Assembly (NCBI RefSeq): GCF_036324505.1
Contig: NC_086350.1
Coordinates: 19,525,032-19,589,031, forward strand
DNA length: 64,000 nt
From: Eleginops maclovinus
Taxonomy: Eukaryota; Chordata; Actinopteri; Perciformes; Eleginopidae
Direction of reading: 5' to 3'
In this document: piece by piece, positions 43,163 through 55,149 of the stretch
How the letters are laid out: every line of letters starts with the position of its first letter
How positions within the stretch are numbered: the first letter of the stretch is position 1
Program-made: the position numbers and the translations under genes
The notes under the pieces: generated by a model
Database searches by the model: none
Seen by the model: only the letters and a program-made list of their open reading frames with translations
What the model was told of the DNA's origin: nothing

Positions 43163-44756
43163 AAAACTCAGAAGGATTGTGAGGCCCTGGTTTTCCGGTG
43201 TGTAAAAATCAAGATCAAGCAAACTTTAGACCTGATTTTGTAAAACTTTAATTATAATCAATAACCTTTGTATTTTCAATAATACATTTACTTTACGTAA
43301 TGTTATGTACATTAAGTGATATATCATTGGAAACCTAAAGAGTTTGTCTCCATAACAAACTGCGTTTTAAACTCCAATTACCTTTGCTCAGTTTGTCTGT
43401 TTTGACTTATCACAAATGTTGTTCTAATCAATCCAGGTATGTCCTCGTAGGGAGGTGGTTGGGATGGAAGTATTGATTGGTTGACTCAAAATATACTTTC
43501 ACACAAGATACTAGTTTTTGATTCTGTGTAATACGGAAACTGAACAGTGACTTCTTTTATCTTTTGTACGTAAATTTACTTAACCAACAAATCTTTGCAC
43601 GTGTAAAGTGTTTTTGTGAAAAACAGACTTTTCAGGTCACTTTGCAGGTGTGGGTTGTTTTCTTCTTTTAAATCCACTGCCACGCCAATGAGATTGGAAT
43701 GCATCAGTATCAAAGGGGAAACATGGATTCTTTTGAGTTTCCATTATCTTTCATCTGTTCAAAACTCAGAGCCAAAGTCCAGTGTAATAATAGATCACAT
43801 GTGAACAGTTTCTTTATGTCTTATTGCCAAAATATATGATAAGGGGACTGTTACGTGTAAACATCAAGATAAATAATGAGTGGTTGATTTTCATTACATC
43901 TGGGTGTGTAGTAAAATAAAACTTGGCTCAGAATAAGCTCATCTGCCTAACCCTCAGCCAGACGTTACGGTGAGAAAGTAAATCATGTCTTGGTGTCTGC
44001 TTTAAATAACATACATAAAGACAGTGATCTTGGCCTCACATTAAAGCTTTGCACAGAAGATACCCTGGCTTAATCCTCCAAATGGCTTTCTTGAGTTATT
44101 TTATTTTCCTAACATTAGACTCCTCTTCACTATAAATATTTAGGATTTTCCTGAAAAGTCAGGAAAAAATTGAATGCCTGGAAGATTTTCAGTGCCTTCC
44201 TCATGGTTTTGAAATAGGCTGTATAGGAAAAATAGAAGAAACAGAAAAAATATAAACCCCCCCGAGGCTTTTCCTCAATGTTTAGTGTGAAATTAAATGT
44301 TCCTAAACACAGGAAATTGCACCATTCAAGATAGATTAAATATATATACAGTTTCCTTGTGATATATTGCACATACTGCTAATGAGCGAGGGGGCTACTG
44401 ATTATGAGTCATTACTTTCTTTCTGCGTGTGCAATCGTCTGAGCTCTGATCTGTTTGTCAGACACCGAGAGGCTCGCCTACCAGATCCTTGTAGATTATT
44501 GTACCAAATATTGTGAGGCTGCACAAAACATCTTCTTCTTTACAGGGTCTTGATGGGAAATAATGAATCCTGCAGAGTCCTGGTATTCATTAATTACCAT
44601 CTTTCAGCTTAAAGGAATGTATTATTTTAATATACAATGTAAACCAGATATCTTTTGTATTGCAGTTTTTGCAACATTTAAACTTCTTCCGTCTTACATT
44701 ACAAATTAGTTTGGAAAATCTATTCATGTAATTTTGAACAAGTGGTAAATATATGT
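43163..44756. other. Intergenic, no gene seen
   Basis: No exon found. The segment 44380-44620 is complex sequence with a homeodomain-type tcattaattacc; it could be regulatory. Confidence 0.5.
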
Positions 44757-45140
44757 CTGCTGCCGTCTGGCAGGCAGCACCGCAGCATCACGACTAAAAC
44801 CATCAGACTCAGAGACAGTTTCATTCCACGGGCAATAATACTATTAAACACCTGAGCTCTGTCAAGTGCCTCCATAATCTGTATGCATCTTACAATTTAT
44901 TAATTGAAATAATTATTTCGTGTATATATCATACTCTATTTAGATTTATAAATACTTCTTCTTGCACTATTTTATTGATATTCTGTTGTTTCTTCCACAA
45001 TTTGTATTGGTTTTATTTGTCTTATGTCGTGTATTTATTATGTTGCATTGTTGGAGGAGCCTGGGACTGGGAAGTTTTTCATTCCCATATCTACACTGTA
45101 GCTACCGTGTATATGAAAATAAAATCTTGAATCTTAAAAA
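44757..45140 (+). mobile_element. 5'-truncated LINE: end of ORF2 plus 3' UTR
   Basis: From 44760 the frame reads LPSGRQHRSITTKTIRLRDS then FIPRAIILLNT and stop TGA at 44853-44855. This is the C-terminal signature of a reverse-transcriptase ORF of the L2/CR1/Rex-like LINE group. It is followed by an AT-rich 3' UTR and a tail of 'aaataaaatcttgaatcttaa'. All upstream parts are missing, as usual for LINE insertions. Confidence 0.75.
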
Positions 45141-45774
45141 ACTAGCTTAGAGCCTTCTTTTTTCCTTTCCTTTTTAGTTCACTTATTCTCTCACACTTAC
45201 TTGTTATTTCATGAAAATCGTCCAACTTATAGTACAATGACTGCACAAAATTGTGAGCCAGTGATGCGATGAATCATGTGTTATTGCTGGTTGAGAAGTT
45301 CTGTATGTTTTTTTTTCATGCTGAGGTTAAAAGGGATTTTTCTATTCATCATCCAGACATTCCTGCCACAACACATCAACACTCACATCCTCCTTCCATA
45401 AATAATAGCACTTTAGACATGTGGTTCATCCCCAAGATGTCACTGTCAAGTTAAGGCTTCTCAAAACAACTGCTATTGAAATGCAAAGCAGCTCTTGCAC
45501 ACTAAGTTGAAACTGCTGGCAGCAGGTCAATCATTTTGTTGCTCTTTGCATCAATCGCTCACATTGCAGTGCTATCAGAGTGTTGCAGTTATGTATATGT
45601 GACAGCAAACATCTGGCTTAAAAGCAGACTCTCAATAGTCTATCTGTCAATAATGCTTGGAGTTCCCGGATATCGGTTCGGTGGATCCTTACGTTTATTT
45701 TCATTTCAGCGTTGTTGATAATTGCACCTTTCTCTTTATTTCTTTGAGTTAAACATTAAAAGAGTCCAGCTTGC
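45141..45774. other. Intergenic, no gene seen
   Basis: Nothing recognisable between the LINE tail and the next LTR-like element. Confidence 0.55.
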
Positions 45775-46106
45775 TGTGACATTGGGAGAAAACAGAGCAT
45801 GGTGGACCCAAAAGCAGGATAGTGACGGTTAAGAGAAAAATACCCACATCCAAGGTTTAAATCCATACTAGACATGGCAAAAAAAAAAGCTACAAACAAG
45901 GATCCTACAAACACGTCAGAAAAATTGAACTTAAATAAATGCTGAACAAATGATGATGACAAGACACAGTTGGAGACGGCAGGAAAAAAACAACTGCATC
46001 AGGTGTAAAGAATTGAACAGGCGGGAAAACAAAGACATGAAACAGGCATAACACAGGTTTAAAAACTCCTTCAAAAGAAAACAGGAGACACTGGCAGATC
46101 ATGACA
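45775..46106 (-). mobile_element. Solo-LTR-like element 2, exact 5-bp TSD
   Basis: It is flanked by perfect cttgc repeats (45770-45774 and 46107-46111). On the - strand it begins TGTCATGATC and ends ATGTCACA. It shares 'actgtgtcttgtc' and the poly-T-rich layout with elements 1 and 3 but is shorter (332 bp). The combination of TG...CA ends and a 5-bp duplication is typical of LTR integration. Confidence 0.75.
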
Positions 46107-46111
46107 CTTGC

Positions 46112-47411
46112 ACTCTTAAAAGATACGTGTGTGTGTGTCTCTATTAATGGTACATTACTATTGGTCTGTGATACTTTACCACAGTATTTATTCTTTATGT
46201 TGTAGTCTACTGTCTGAAACATCATAAAGGATTTTTTTTTGGTCACGGTTACCAATACTGCTTCTTTAAGAACTTAACATGTCACATTTAACAAGCTAAC
46301 ATTAGTTTCTTTAATGATGCACACTTAGACCTTGCAGTTACAGTACAGGTGGAAATTACAAATCTCTTCTCTGACTTTAAGTCACCTCGGCCTTCGGGTC
46401 GTTCATGTAACCCCACACCCAGTGTATCGTTATTGATGAGTGTATGGGGAGCTCTGGGAGAGGGCTTTGGAAGCACACTAAGTAAGGTCCTAAGATCAGT
46501 TTTATATACTGTAGGGAGAATTTGTTGTAAGTTGTGTTCACTCAATCTTTGTGGGAGGCTATTACGCTGCAGGCCGTTAATTAAACTGATGTAGTGGCCT
46601 TTTGTATGACACAAACAGAGCCCATTGGAAAAGGACCAATCCTTCTTCTCAATGTGAAAGATAAATTCTAATTAGGACGCTCAGGACAAATTGTCTGTGC
46701 ATCCAAGCAAATCAAATCAGAAACATGTAAGCCCCACATTGTAAATGATTTTGGGTAATTTAGGTAGTTTACCAGAGGATGGTGTGGGGCTTGGGTAGTA
46801 CTCCACCAGATGTTATTCTTTAATTCCATGAAGAGATTATTAAAACATACTTTTCCACCAGGGTTTGGTGGCTGCTGTCAAAAAAGTGTCTCATGAAATG
46901 GGGTATTTGGGTTGTGCTATTATTATTTATGTGTAGAGGTTTATGTTCTCCACAGTGAATACATGATTTTCCGCACCAACAGTTATGAGGTACGGCAGCC
47001 CAGGGAGAAGAAAGCTATTTATTTTTCGTTTATGCATCTTAGAGTTATTTAATGTACCTAATTAACATCAACGTGTTATTGTTGTATAGGTTTCAGTTTA
47101 GCAGATGGTAAAGATTCATCACAAGTTAAATTTTTCCATGTGCACAAGTCATTTAAAAATCTACAAGAAGACTTTTGAACATTGGTTTTTACGTTTCCAG
47201 TGAGATTACTTGACATTTCCAAGACCATTAGATGCTTGCTGAGATTGTTGCTCCCCTGACTTTACATTGAAGGCAACCACAAACTTTACATTAATAAATT
47301 AACATCAGGGTGTTTGCAAGAACATTGTGAGTTTTTTAGCATAGGGAGCTTATCTAACCTCCCAGTGGCATATGTTCTCCAACACAATATCCTATTTATG
47401 TGGTACATTAA
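46112..47411. other. Intergenic, no gene seen
   Basis: The segment 46330-46640 is complex and non-repetitive, open on both strands; possibly conserved non-coding DNA, untested. Confidence 0.5.
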
Positions 47412-47772
47412 AGAGGCCCGTTTATCCTTTTTGGGGTTTTCCATTTTCTGTAGTGTGTTTTCGTGCATGCAAATGGTCTGCAAAGTCTAAAATCCCTGTG
47501 TTCCCTCCAGAAGGAGTTTCTCTTCCAAATACTCCCCCTGCCTGAAACACCTCCATTGGACTCATTTGTTTACTTCTGTGGCATAATGACATCAATAGGT
47601 AGCACTTGCACTTCAATTGGCTGTTGCTCCAACAGCAGGGTGAAAAGAGGCGCTGCAGCACAGGCAGTATGTGAAAAATAAAGCACTTTTTGAACATTAA
47701 AGCATGTAAACATGTCACAGTAGAGGCACAAAATACAAACATGAACCTGCAAACGAGCATCATGTGTCCTCT
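47412..47772. mobile_element. TTAA-flanked AGAGGCCC MITE (uninterrupted copy)
   Basis: It is flanked by TTAA at 47408-47411 and 47773-47776, with ends AGAGGCCC and GTCCTCT. Its interior matches both halves of 22395-23072 in reverse, without the SINE. Length is 361 bp. Confidence 0.8.
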
Positions 47773-49418
47773 TTAAGGAGATTGATCAACAGTATTATGT
47801 TTACAGCAATGTATTTTTCATTTAAGTCAAATGTTGAATGTGTTACCCGGTCATTTATGCTTAAATCAACAACATTTATTGTAGCTCTTGGCCTCCAGAT
47901 ATTATCGCCTACTCTTTGAACCTATTCCATCAAATTTCATTAAAAAATAAACCTTTTTAGGTTACAAGCATCACAAAATCGATCTGGAAGTCAGGATGGA
48001 TTGATAAGAGTAGGTTTATCCATTCTATTAGAAAGACAAATAACAGACATCGAAAATACCATCAGTACAAATTTGCTCGCTTATCGCCCTTTTTTCATAT
48101 GGATCCGCATATTGCCCTTTATGTTTCTTATTTAGGTACAGTACATTCAGACCAGACTGCATTTTGTAATGCTCAGGTCAGATGTTTTTCAACATGTATC
48201 TATCATTTTTATGGCTGATGGTCTCATGGATTTCATTGTTTGGAATTTCCCGTAATGCATTAAAGATGGCTAAGCTGCAACAAATCAACATCCTGGCTGA
48301 AACTTTAATAACCTTCATTTTTTTCATGATACAACTGATATTTAGGTTGAACAATGATTCATCTTTTATTTTTAACCCTCTCGAATATTCATATTTGAAT
48401 GATATATTGATGATTCAAGTCCAAATAGCCATCTGCCAGATTTCTGCATGTACATCTGAATGTTTTTTCTTGACTACAGTCCAAGTCACAGGGGAACATT
48501 ATACATCACAAGCCACCCATTAGAATTCAAAGCTGCTATAGAGGCTACTAGATGACAGTGGCGCTGACACAGAGAGAATTCTCTTTGTCACATAATTGCT
48601 TCATAAACAGTCACCGGCTGGGACCTTAGTGTTTCCAAACCTGCTGGGAGAAAATCAGGTCCTCCTGTGTATCTATAATGTTCATACATTATCTCATGCT
48701 ATACTAAAAAGCCTGCTGTGTGGGAGAGGTGAGTTATGGATATGATGCAATGCCATAGAGAGGTGATGGCTCCCATATGGCCTCTGATTTAAAGTCCCTC
48801 CTCTGCCGGCAGCATTGTTGCATGCCAAATAGTCCTCCACCCTGGGATTGGGTCTTGGCTATGACAATTTGGTTTCTCCGTATGATCATTTGTTATGTTG
48901 ACTTCATCTCCCTGAGGCTTGGTTATTGTGTAAATTATTTCATTACAAATATTGACAACAAAACTGTATTTGTCTTTTACAATACCATAATTAGTGACTA
49001 CTATAGATGTTTCTTTCTGTACCTGCATTTGAAAAAGAAAACAAGTCACAAGAGCAGCGTGAATCAAATCCCCTCCAAATGTATTGTATCCTGTGGCCCC
49101 TTAAAGGGCCCTTACCCCTACGTTTTGAACCACTAGACTACCGAGCTGTATAACAGAAAGTCATAACTTGCTATACATCTCCAACTATAACAATAACCAC
49201 TGCTGCCTAGATTGCACAATAATGCAAAATATAAACATTACAAGCCGAATAATGTCACACTTGTAGGTCATGAGTAGAAAGAAGTACTTTTTATAAATTA
49301 ATTAACATTTCTCGTGTAGTACTTAAACATGTAATTGCGTGTTTTTATATTGCTGTAAAAGTTTAAAAAAACATAATTCAAAGCCCTGAATATTTCTTTC
49401 ATCACTGCTTGCTGGTAA
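47773..49418. other. Intergenic, no gene seen
   Basis: Open frames up to about 119 codons occur at 48.2-49.1 kb on both strands without any recognisable motif. Confidence 0.55.
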
Positions 49419-49838
49419 TGTCATGTCCTTGTTTTGTGCTTTATTTTGAAATGTTTTCCCCTCTTGTTTCATGTTTAGCTTCACTTCCTGTCTGCGTTTC
49501 CCTCCTGTGTCTGATTGCGTCATTGTGTTCACCTGATGCCCCTGTGTTTCTCCTCCCCGTTCCAGCTGTGTCTTGTCTTGTGATTACCCATGTGTGTTTA
49601 GTCCCTGTTTCCCTTTTGTCTCTTTTCGGTCGCCTTCGTTTCCCACCTAATCTTGTCCATGTCACCTGCCTGTTCTGTCCGTCCTTCTTATCTCAAGCTA
49701 AGGGTTTTTCATGTCCTGTGTTCCCCTTGCTTAGTGTTTTTATTAACAGCTTTTTTGAACAAAGCTCGCCTTTTGTTTGGACAGCCTACTCGCCTCACTT
49801 TGTTACTGCACTTGGGTCCTGTTTCCCCAACCCTGACA
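49419..49838 (+). mobile_element. Solo-LTR-like element 3, exact 5-bp TSD
   Basis: It begins TGTCATGTCC and ends CCCTGACA, flanked by ggtaa on both sides (49414-49418, 49839-49843). It is an inverted relative of element 1 and has the 'gcacttgggtcctgtttcc' end that I associate with fish LTRs. Length is 420 bp. No retroviral or retrotransposon gene lies beside it. Confidence 0.8.
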
Positions 49839-52800
49839 GGTAAATATTTAACAGAAAGACAGGTATGGGGTGGGGACCAAAAACTGAGCTTAAAAGCAAA
49901 GAGAAATGTTTTTTGTTCTTTCAGGCTAATGGACATAGAATAGACTGGAACAGAAGTCATCAGGGACAAACTTATTTGAACTAAAGTAGCTAAAATTGGT
50001 TGGGGCCACATGGAAGAGGTCATCATCAGTCAGTATAACATTGAGAGACAGACAACAACCCAAGGCTTGATTACTGCAGAGAAGACATTTATCTTTGATT
50101 GTCCTTTAAATGTCACAGAGTCGGTGTCCTCTGTCAGTGAGAATTACCCTGAAGTACATGGACGGCCTACAGGTCAGGGGCCCAGCTGGCCTTACAATAT
50201 CTCACTCCAACAGACACATAACGACCTGATGCAAAAGGGCCAAAAAGTAACATCAAATGACTACGAAGATGAAGACCACAAAACAACCACAAAGAGACAC
50301 AAAATGATAAAGTGATGTTTAATGACTACAAAGAAATTATATATATTTTTTAATACTAGATGAAGTGGTGGTGCCTTTTCCATGTTTGTGCCCAGGGACT
50401 CATTATGTCTTGATCCGTCCATGATGAAGTGCTGAATCCTAATGGTTTTGCTCCAAAGACACACTAACTCAATGTACGATTAAATTAGCATTTAATTTAC
50501 ATTAATTTACATCAGTGTTTAGTCACCAACCCCATTGATCAATAGCTCTCTAATTATAATAAGTATTATATATACATAAAAGAAAAAAGATGCACCTGTC
50601 TATCAAATGTGTCACTTGAGCTGCCTGCTTTAAATGAACTAAATCAACATGTCATTGAATAATGTTGTACGTGCTTCTTTTTCTTGTTTGAGTTGGTTAT
50701 TCCATTCCAAAAAAAAGTCTGTGTTGCCAATAGGCCTTGCTTTTAGTAATTTTTTCTTGGATAGAAAGTAGTTCAAATGAAAGCTTTTTGGATTTACTTT
50801 TTTTATCATGGCAAACTTCATTAAAATGGTTTGTATTCAACATTAAGCTGTTTAATGAACAGAAAAAAGATTTGACAAGCATTCATTATTTTTATTCTAA
50901 GAGTTTCATATAAAGGGTATTGCAGTGTTTGTGATTCCAATATTTTCTTCCCTCTAATTATTCATTTGTACACTTTGACCTTTTTTAAAGCTGTTTCCCG
51001 CAAAGGTTTTGTTATATGACATAATAAAAGGCTTGGCTTGGAATGACTTTATCGTTTTTATACGTTAACTTTTAGTTTCAGGTAGAAAAGCTCCCCACTA
51101 GATCATTTTCACTAAGGATACCAATATTTCTGATTTGTTTTTTTTTTATGTCTTAGAATGAAAATGCCAGTAAAGGTGAATATGGGATGTTTTATCCATC
51201 CTTCAACACTTCAAAAACATCATGGATCAGCTTTCCTTTGCTAGCTCCAGCATCCCAACCTTAATTTATTCAGTTCACCTTCCGTGTTCATGTGTTAACC
51301 CAGCTCTGCTTTCACAAAGCTCCCGCCTTGGATAGTCTTTTTTATTTATATGACACTTCAGAGGCTTTATTTTGAGCAACAGTCCGACATTCCTGCATAT
51401 GTTTTGTCCTGGTGCACTGCCAGGACCTGCACCTGTTTGCTTTTCTTGAAAAATGTGATCCGTCAAAGAGAAATTTAACTCGCTGGCAGTAGACCTTGAA
51501 ACGGAGGAAAGCGAATAGCTGACCTAACATCCAGTGTCGAACTGAGGTTACCAAAATCACACTCGCGAAACATGTGGAAACACGATGCTCGGCTTTGCGG
51601 AACCTTCCACTCATAAGTCATCCCTCTAAGATCACCTCCCTTTTGGGTCACTGTCTGAGATACGTGTGCATACATGTGTGCATTGTACTTATTATGTAGC
51701 AAGTCAATGAGAAAAACCCAAGTGATATCATGCTTGTATGTACATGGGACTTGTGCGAGTGAGGTCAATGCCCAAAGAGGGGTTTGTGTGTCAGAGTGGG
51801 AAGATGGGCTCCAGATGGCTGGATGTTGGAGATTTATGTCAGAACAGTGGCTTTATAATGTCAGTGTGTGGGATGGGAAAGAAATCTGACCTCATCCCAC
51901 ACACCTCAATGCTGCTGCCTCCACACTTCAATGAGCACGTCTCCAGGTTTTCTCTGCCTGGAACTGCTTTTATTTGCCTGTCCCTTTTCTCTGGGACACG
52001 GTGAACAGGAAAATAAACACCTCTGACAGTGATTATGAATCCAGTGAGAAATAAATCCATCAAATTGTACGGTCTCTCCAGTATTTTTGGTGTGAATTGT
52101 ATTGCGCAGTCTGCAGTTCTAATACAACAGTCCAAAACAGTACACCTGCTTTCCCTCTCATTTTCCTTTTACCTAACTCCATGCCTCCTGCAGGAGGTGC
52201 TGTTTTTCTAGCTCCAAGAACATCTCCTTTGCTCTGTTCCTTACGTGTGGACAAACCGCTGGTCCTTTTCATCAAAAGGATTATGCCGGAGGCTAATTGG
52301 TTTCTCACAGGCCTCGGCCCACACGTTCTGGGATGCCACATATGGGTGGAGTGTGTTCAGGCTCACCACTTCTAAAGAGGAGCGGCAGCATGATGAGAGA
52401 AAAAGAAAAGGAGCGTTGATGAGATTAAGCGCTTCAAGATGTTCGTGTGTTGGTTTAAAGCTGAGAGAGAAAGAAAGAGGGCCACTTGGGCATTGCATTG
52501 TCACATCCTGGTGATTGTAACGGTGTGCCTCCCCCACTTTCTCATACGCACGCAAAGTATGCAGATATACAATGGCAGTACTGTCTCTGTGTTTCAAGCT
52601 GTAGTAAACAAACTCCATCGCTGCCTCCAGATATGGAAAAAATAAGAAAAAAAATAAGAAAATTGGAAAAGATGCACTTGACAACTCTATTTGGAACCCA
52701 AAAAAACTTTATGGGAAGTGGAAAGTACAAAAATTGTTGCATAAATAGGGTGGAAAATTAGCCCTATTAGCTGCCAGAGGTCTTCTTCAACATTTTATAC

Positions 52801-54690
52801 ACATTAGGTACCTGCTCCAAAACCATAAAAAGTTTCCGTCTCATATTAGTTCATGGCAGGAGTTTCACATTCATTTCTGGTTTCAAAGCAAAGAGTCATT
52901 GTCCAAAACATTTGCTGCTGGCCTAGTTCAGTTAAGGCACGCAAGGCAGCAAACTTCACACATAATGAAAAAGCCTAAGGGGAAGCCTTGTGTCCTGGCA
53001 TTTTTTTTTAAAGAATAACATGTATTTCATTTTATTGTAAAACATGTAGTTCCCCCAACCCACTAGTTCCAGTAAGGAAACCCAGCAAGATACAGTTTTG
53101 TGTGTGCTTGGCTCTTGTGGCATTATTGCATGCTGAGAGTGAAAATGACCAGTGTTTAAAGAATGAAGTTCAGACATACACACTTATAATCTATGAGTGC
53201 CAAGCCCAGGAAAACTATAGCTAACAGAGAGCTGGAAGGGGCAGTGATGAGAGGACTAGTGAGGAAAATAAAGGGCAAGGAAAAGCAAAGATGTGCAAGC
53301 GTTTAAATTTAAGCTGTAATTGAGTGTCTGCAACGGTTTGGTACATGCACATTTATAAAATCCACAATTGACTTTACGTTTTTTGGCAGGAGTTTAATGG
53401 CATTTGGCTGTCTTTGTATTACTTTAAAGACTAATTATATTGGTAAGGGCCGTAATGGCGAAACTCCTTGAACAACATCTCTCTTGACCAATCGTTCAGT
53501 ATGTTATCTTTTTCTTCCCTCGCAAACCAGCTAGATGTGCATGAGCCACAAACTTGACGCAAGAACAAACTAGAGGCATATGTTGTCAATAAAACACAAA
53601 TACTGGGCTTCATATTGACGTGCATGCGGTCATGGTGAATTACATAATTTGCGCCACAATGGCTGCTCATAGCTAAAGTATTGTCTTATTTAAGGATTTT
53701 AAGGGTAAATAACATTTCCCATATCTTTGAAAAAGAGTGTCCACACATAATTTTGGCCATATGGTGTACGTGTCATATAAAAGTGTACACTTCATAATGT
53801 CTATTTTGACTTTGGGTAGAAGTGGAACAAAGTGTTCTGTTTTTTATCTAGTATTGTTTTGCCTTAAAAACTATTTGTTAACCTGAACTTGGTGTGACCT
53901 GCTCTGATGGATTGCAGCAAGGAAAGAAAATTGCTTGGATGATTTGTTGTATAATTATTGAGGAAAAATACAAGGCTAATACACCCACTGATCATCATCA
54001 TCTCATCATCATCATTTACCTGATAGTACTTGTACGCATGCAAAGTTTGGAAAACCCAATCTGCCATTGGTATTCACAGCAAAAATCCCAGTGATAAATG
54101 AGAGGCCCTCACACTTTTAAAGCAAACTTAACCATGCAAATTTCAATTGTTAAAAAACTCAACAATCTATCTTTAATGGATTTAGTGAAAAAGCGCAAAA
54201 CACAAGAGAACAGGAATGAATCCTATAACTCAAATTCAGTGTTGAATTTAATTGTCTGACATCAGTTTCCTTTATGAAATATGGTCATTAAACTCTACGC
54301 AGCCGGCCTTTTTGTAGCCGTTTTCAAGGCTTCAACAAGATGTGTTTTTTTTCATTCTCCACTTATGGAAGCTCCATAGTATTTCATTGATCAAGCCAAG
54401 TAACCTGTATTCTTTGTGATATCCAGCTTGATGGTTCTGAAAAATATGTATAGAAGTCTATGAGAAAATAAGCCTACTTTTCACTCACATCTTCCTAATG
54501 AACTTTTGGTTAAAATCTCTAGTGTCTCTCTATGCTTTTTTTCAAGACATCATGATGCCAATTTGTAAATGATGATTCTATTTACAGTAAAAAAAAACAA
54601 AGACTACATGTCTAGGCTTTTGAATATGACTGCCTTGTAATTAATACAAGGTCGTTACCACAATATTGTCCGGTTTTGGGTGTTTTCATC
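49839..54690. other. Intergenic, no gene seen
   Basis: Includes a less AT-rich, complex stretch at 51.3-52.8 kb where many overlapping open frames occur on both strands. That pattern reflects composition, not a gene I can name. A 14-bp perfect palindrome lies at 52184-52197. Confidence 0.5.
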
Positions 54691-55149
54691 TGTCACGTTC
54701 ACAGGTACGGATTTGAAGCCATTAGCACGACACAGACACAAACAATGGTCAGAAGGTTAAGGTAAATCAAATCAGGAACAGGCAAAAACAGGAAATACAG
54801 CAGTCAGGCAGCCAAAACCAATAAAGGGGGGAGGCCGAATAGGGCTCAGAACCAGGCGATCTGTCAAACAGGCAAACAAATCCGAACAGGGGGCAGACAG
54901 GAAACTTGAGGTCGAAATCAGGCAGGCAGGGTCAAAACCAGGCAGAAAAGGTAACTAGGCAAATATGAATGAAAGCACTGGAGAGCTTGGCTAGACAAAC
55001 AAGACAATCTGGCAGAGGTCAGTGAGGTGGTATAAATACTGTGGGCCAATGAGGGAATGAGTAGTAGATGAGGAGAAGTGCAGGGGAGACCAGGTGAGAG
55101 GAATGAGCTGATTGCAAGAGCCAAGAGGAAGGGAGGATCTGAAATGACA
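54691..55149 (-). mobile_element. Solo-LTR-like element 4
   Basis: On the - strand it begins TGTCATTTC, has a TATA-like 'gtatttatacc' near 55030, and ends GAACGTGACA. No matching target duplication is seen, so one edge may be eroded. Purine-rich 'ggcaggcag' words fill the + strand. Confidence 0.55.

Noticed and set aside
52184..52197. Perfect 14-bp palindrome CCTCCTGCAGGAGG
   Set aside because: Noted, but too short and isolated to assign a function; such palindromes occur by chance in 64 kb.
52241..52684. 147-codon ORF on the - strand
   Set aside because: It begins in a low-complexity Phe/Leu run and shows no domain; several other frames are equally open here, so it is not listed as a gene.
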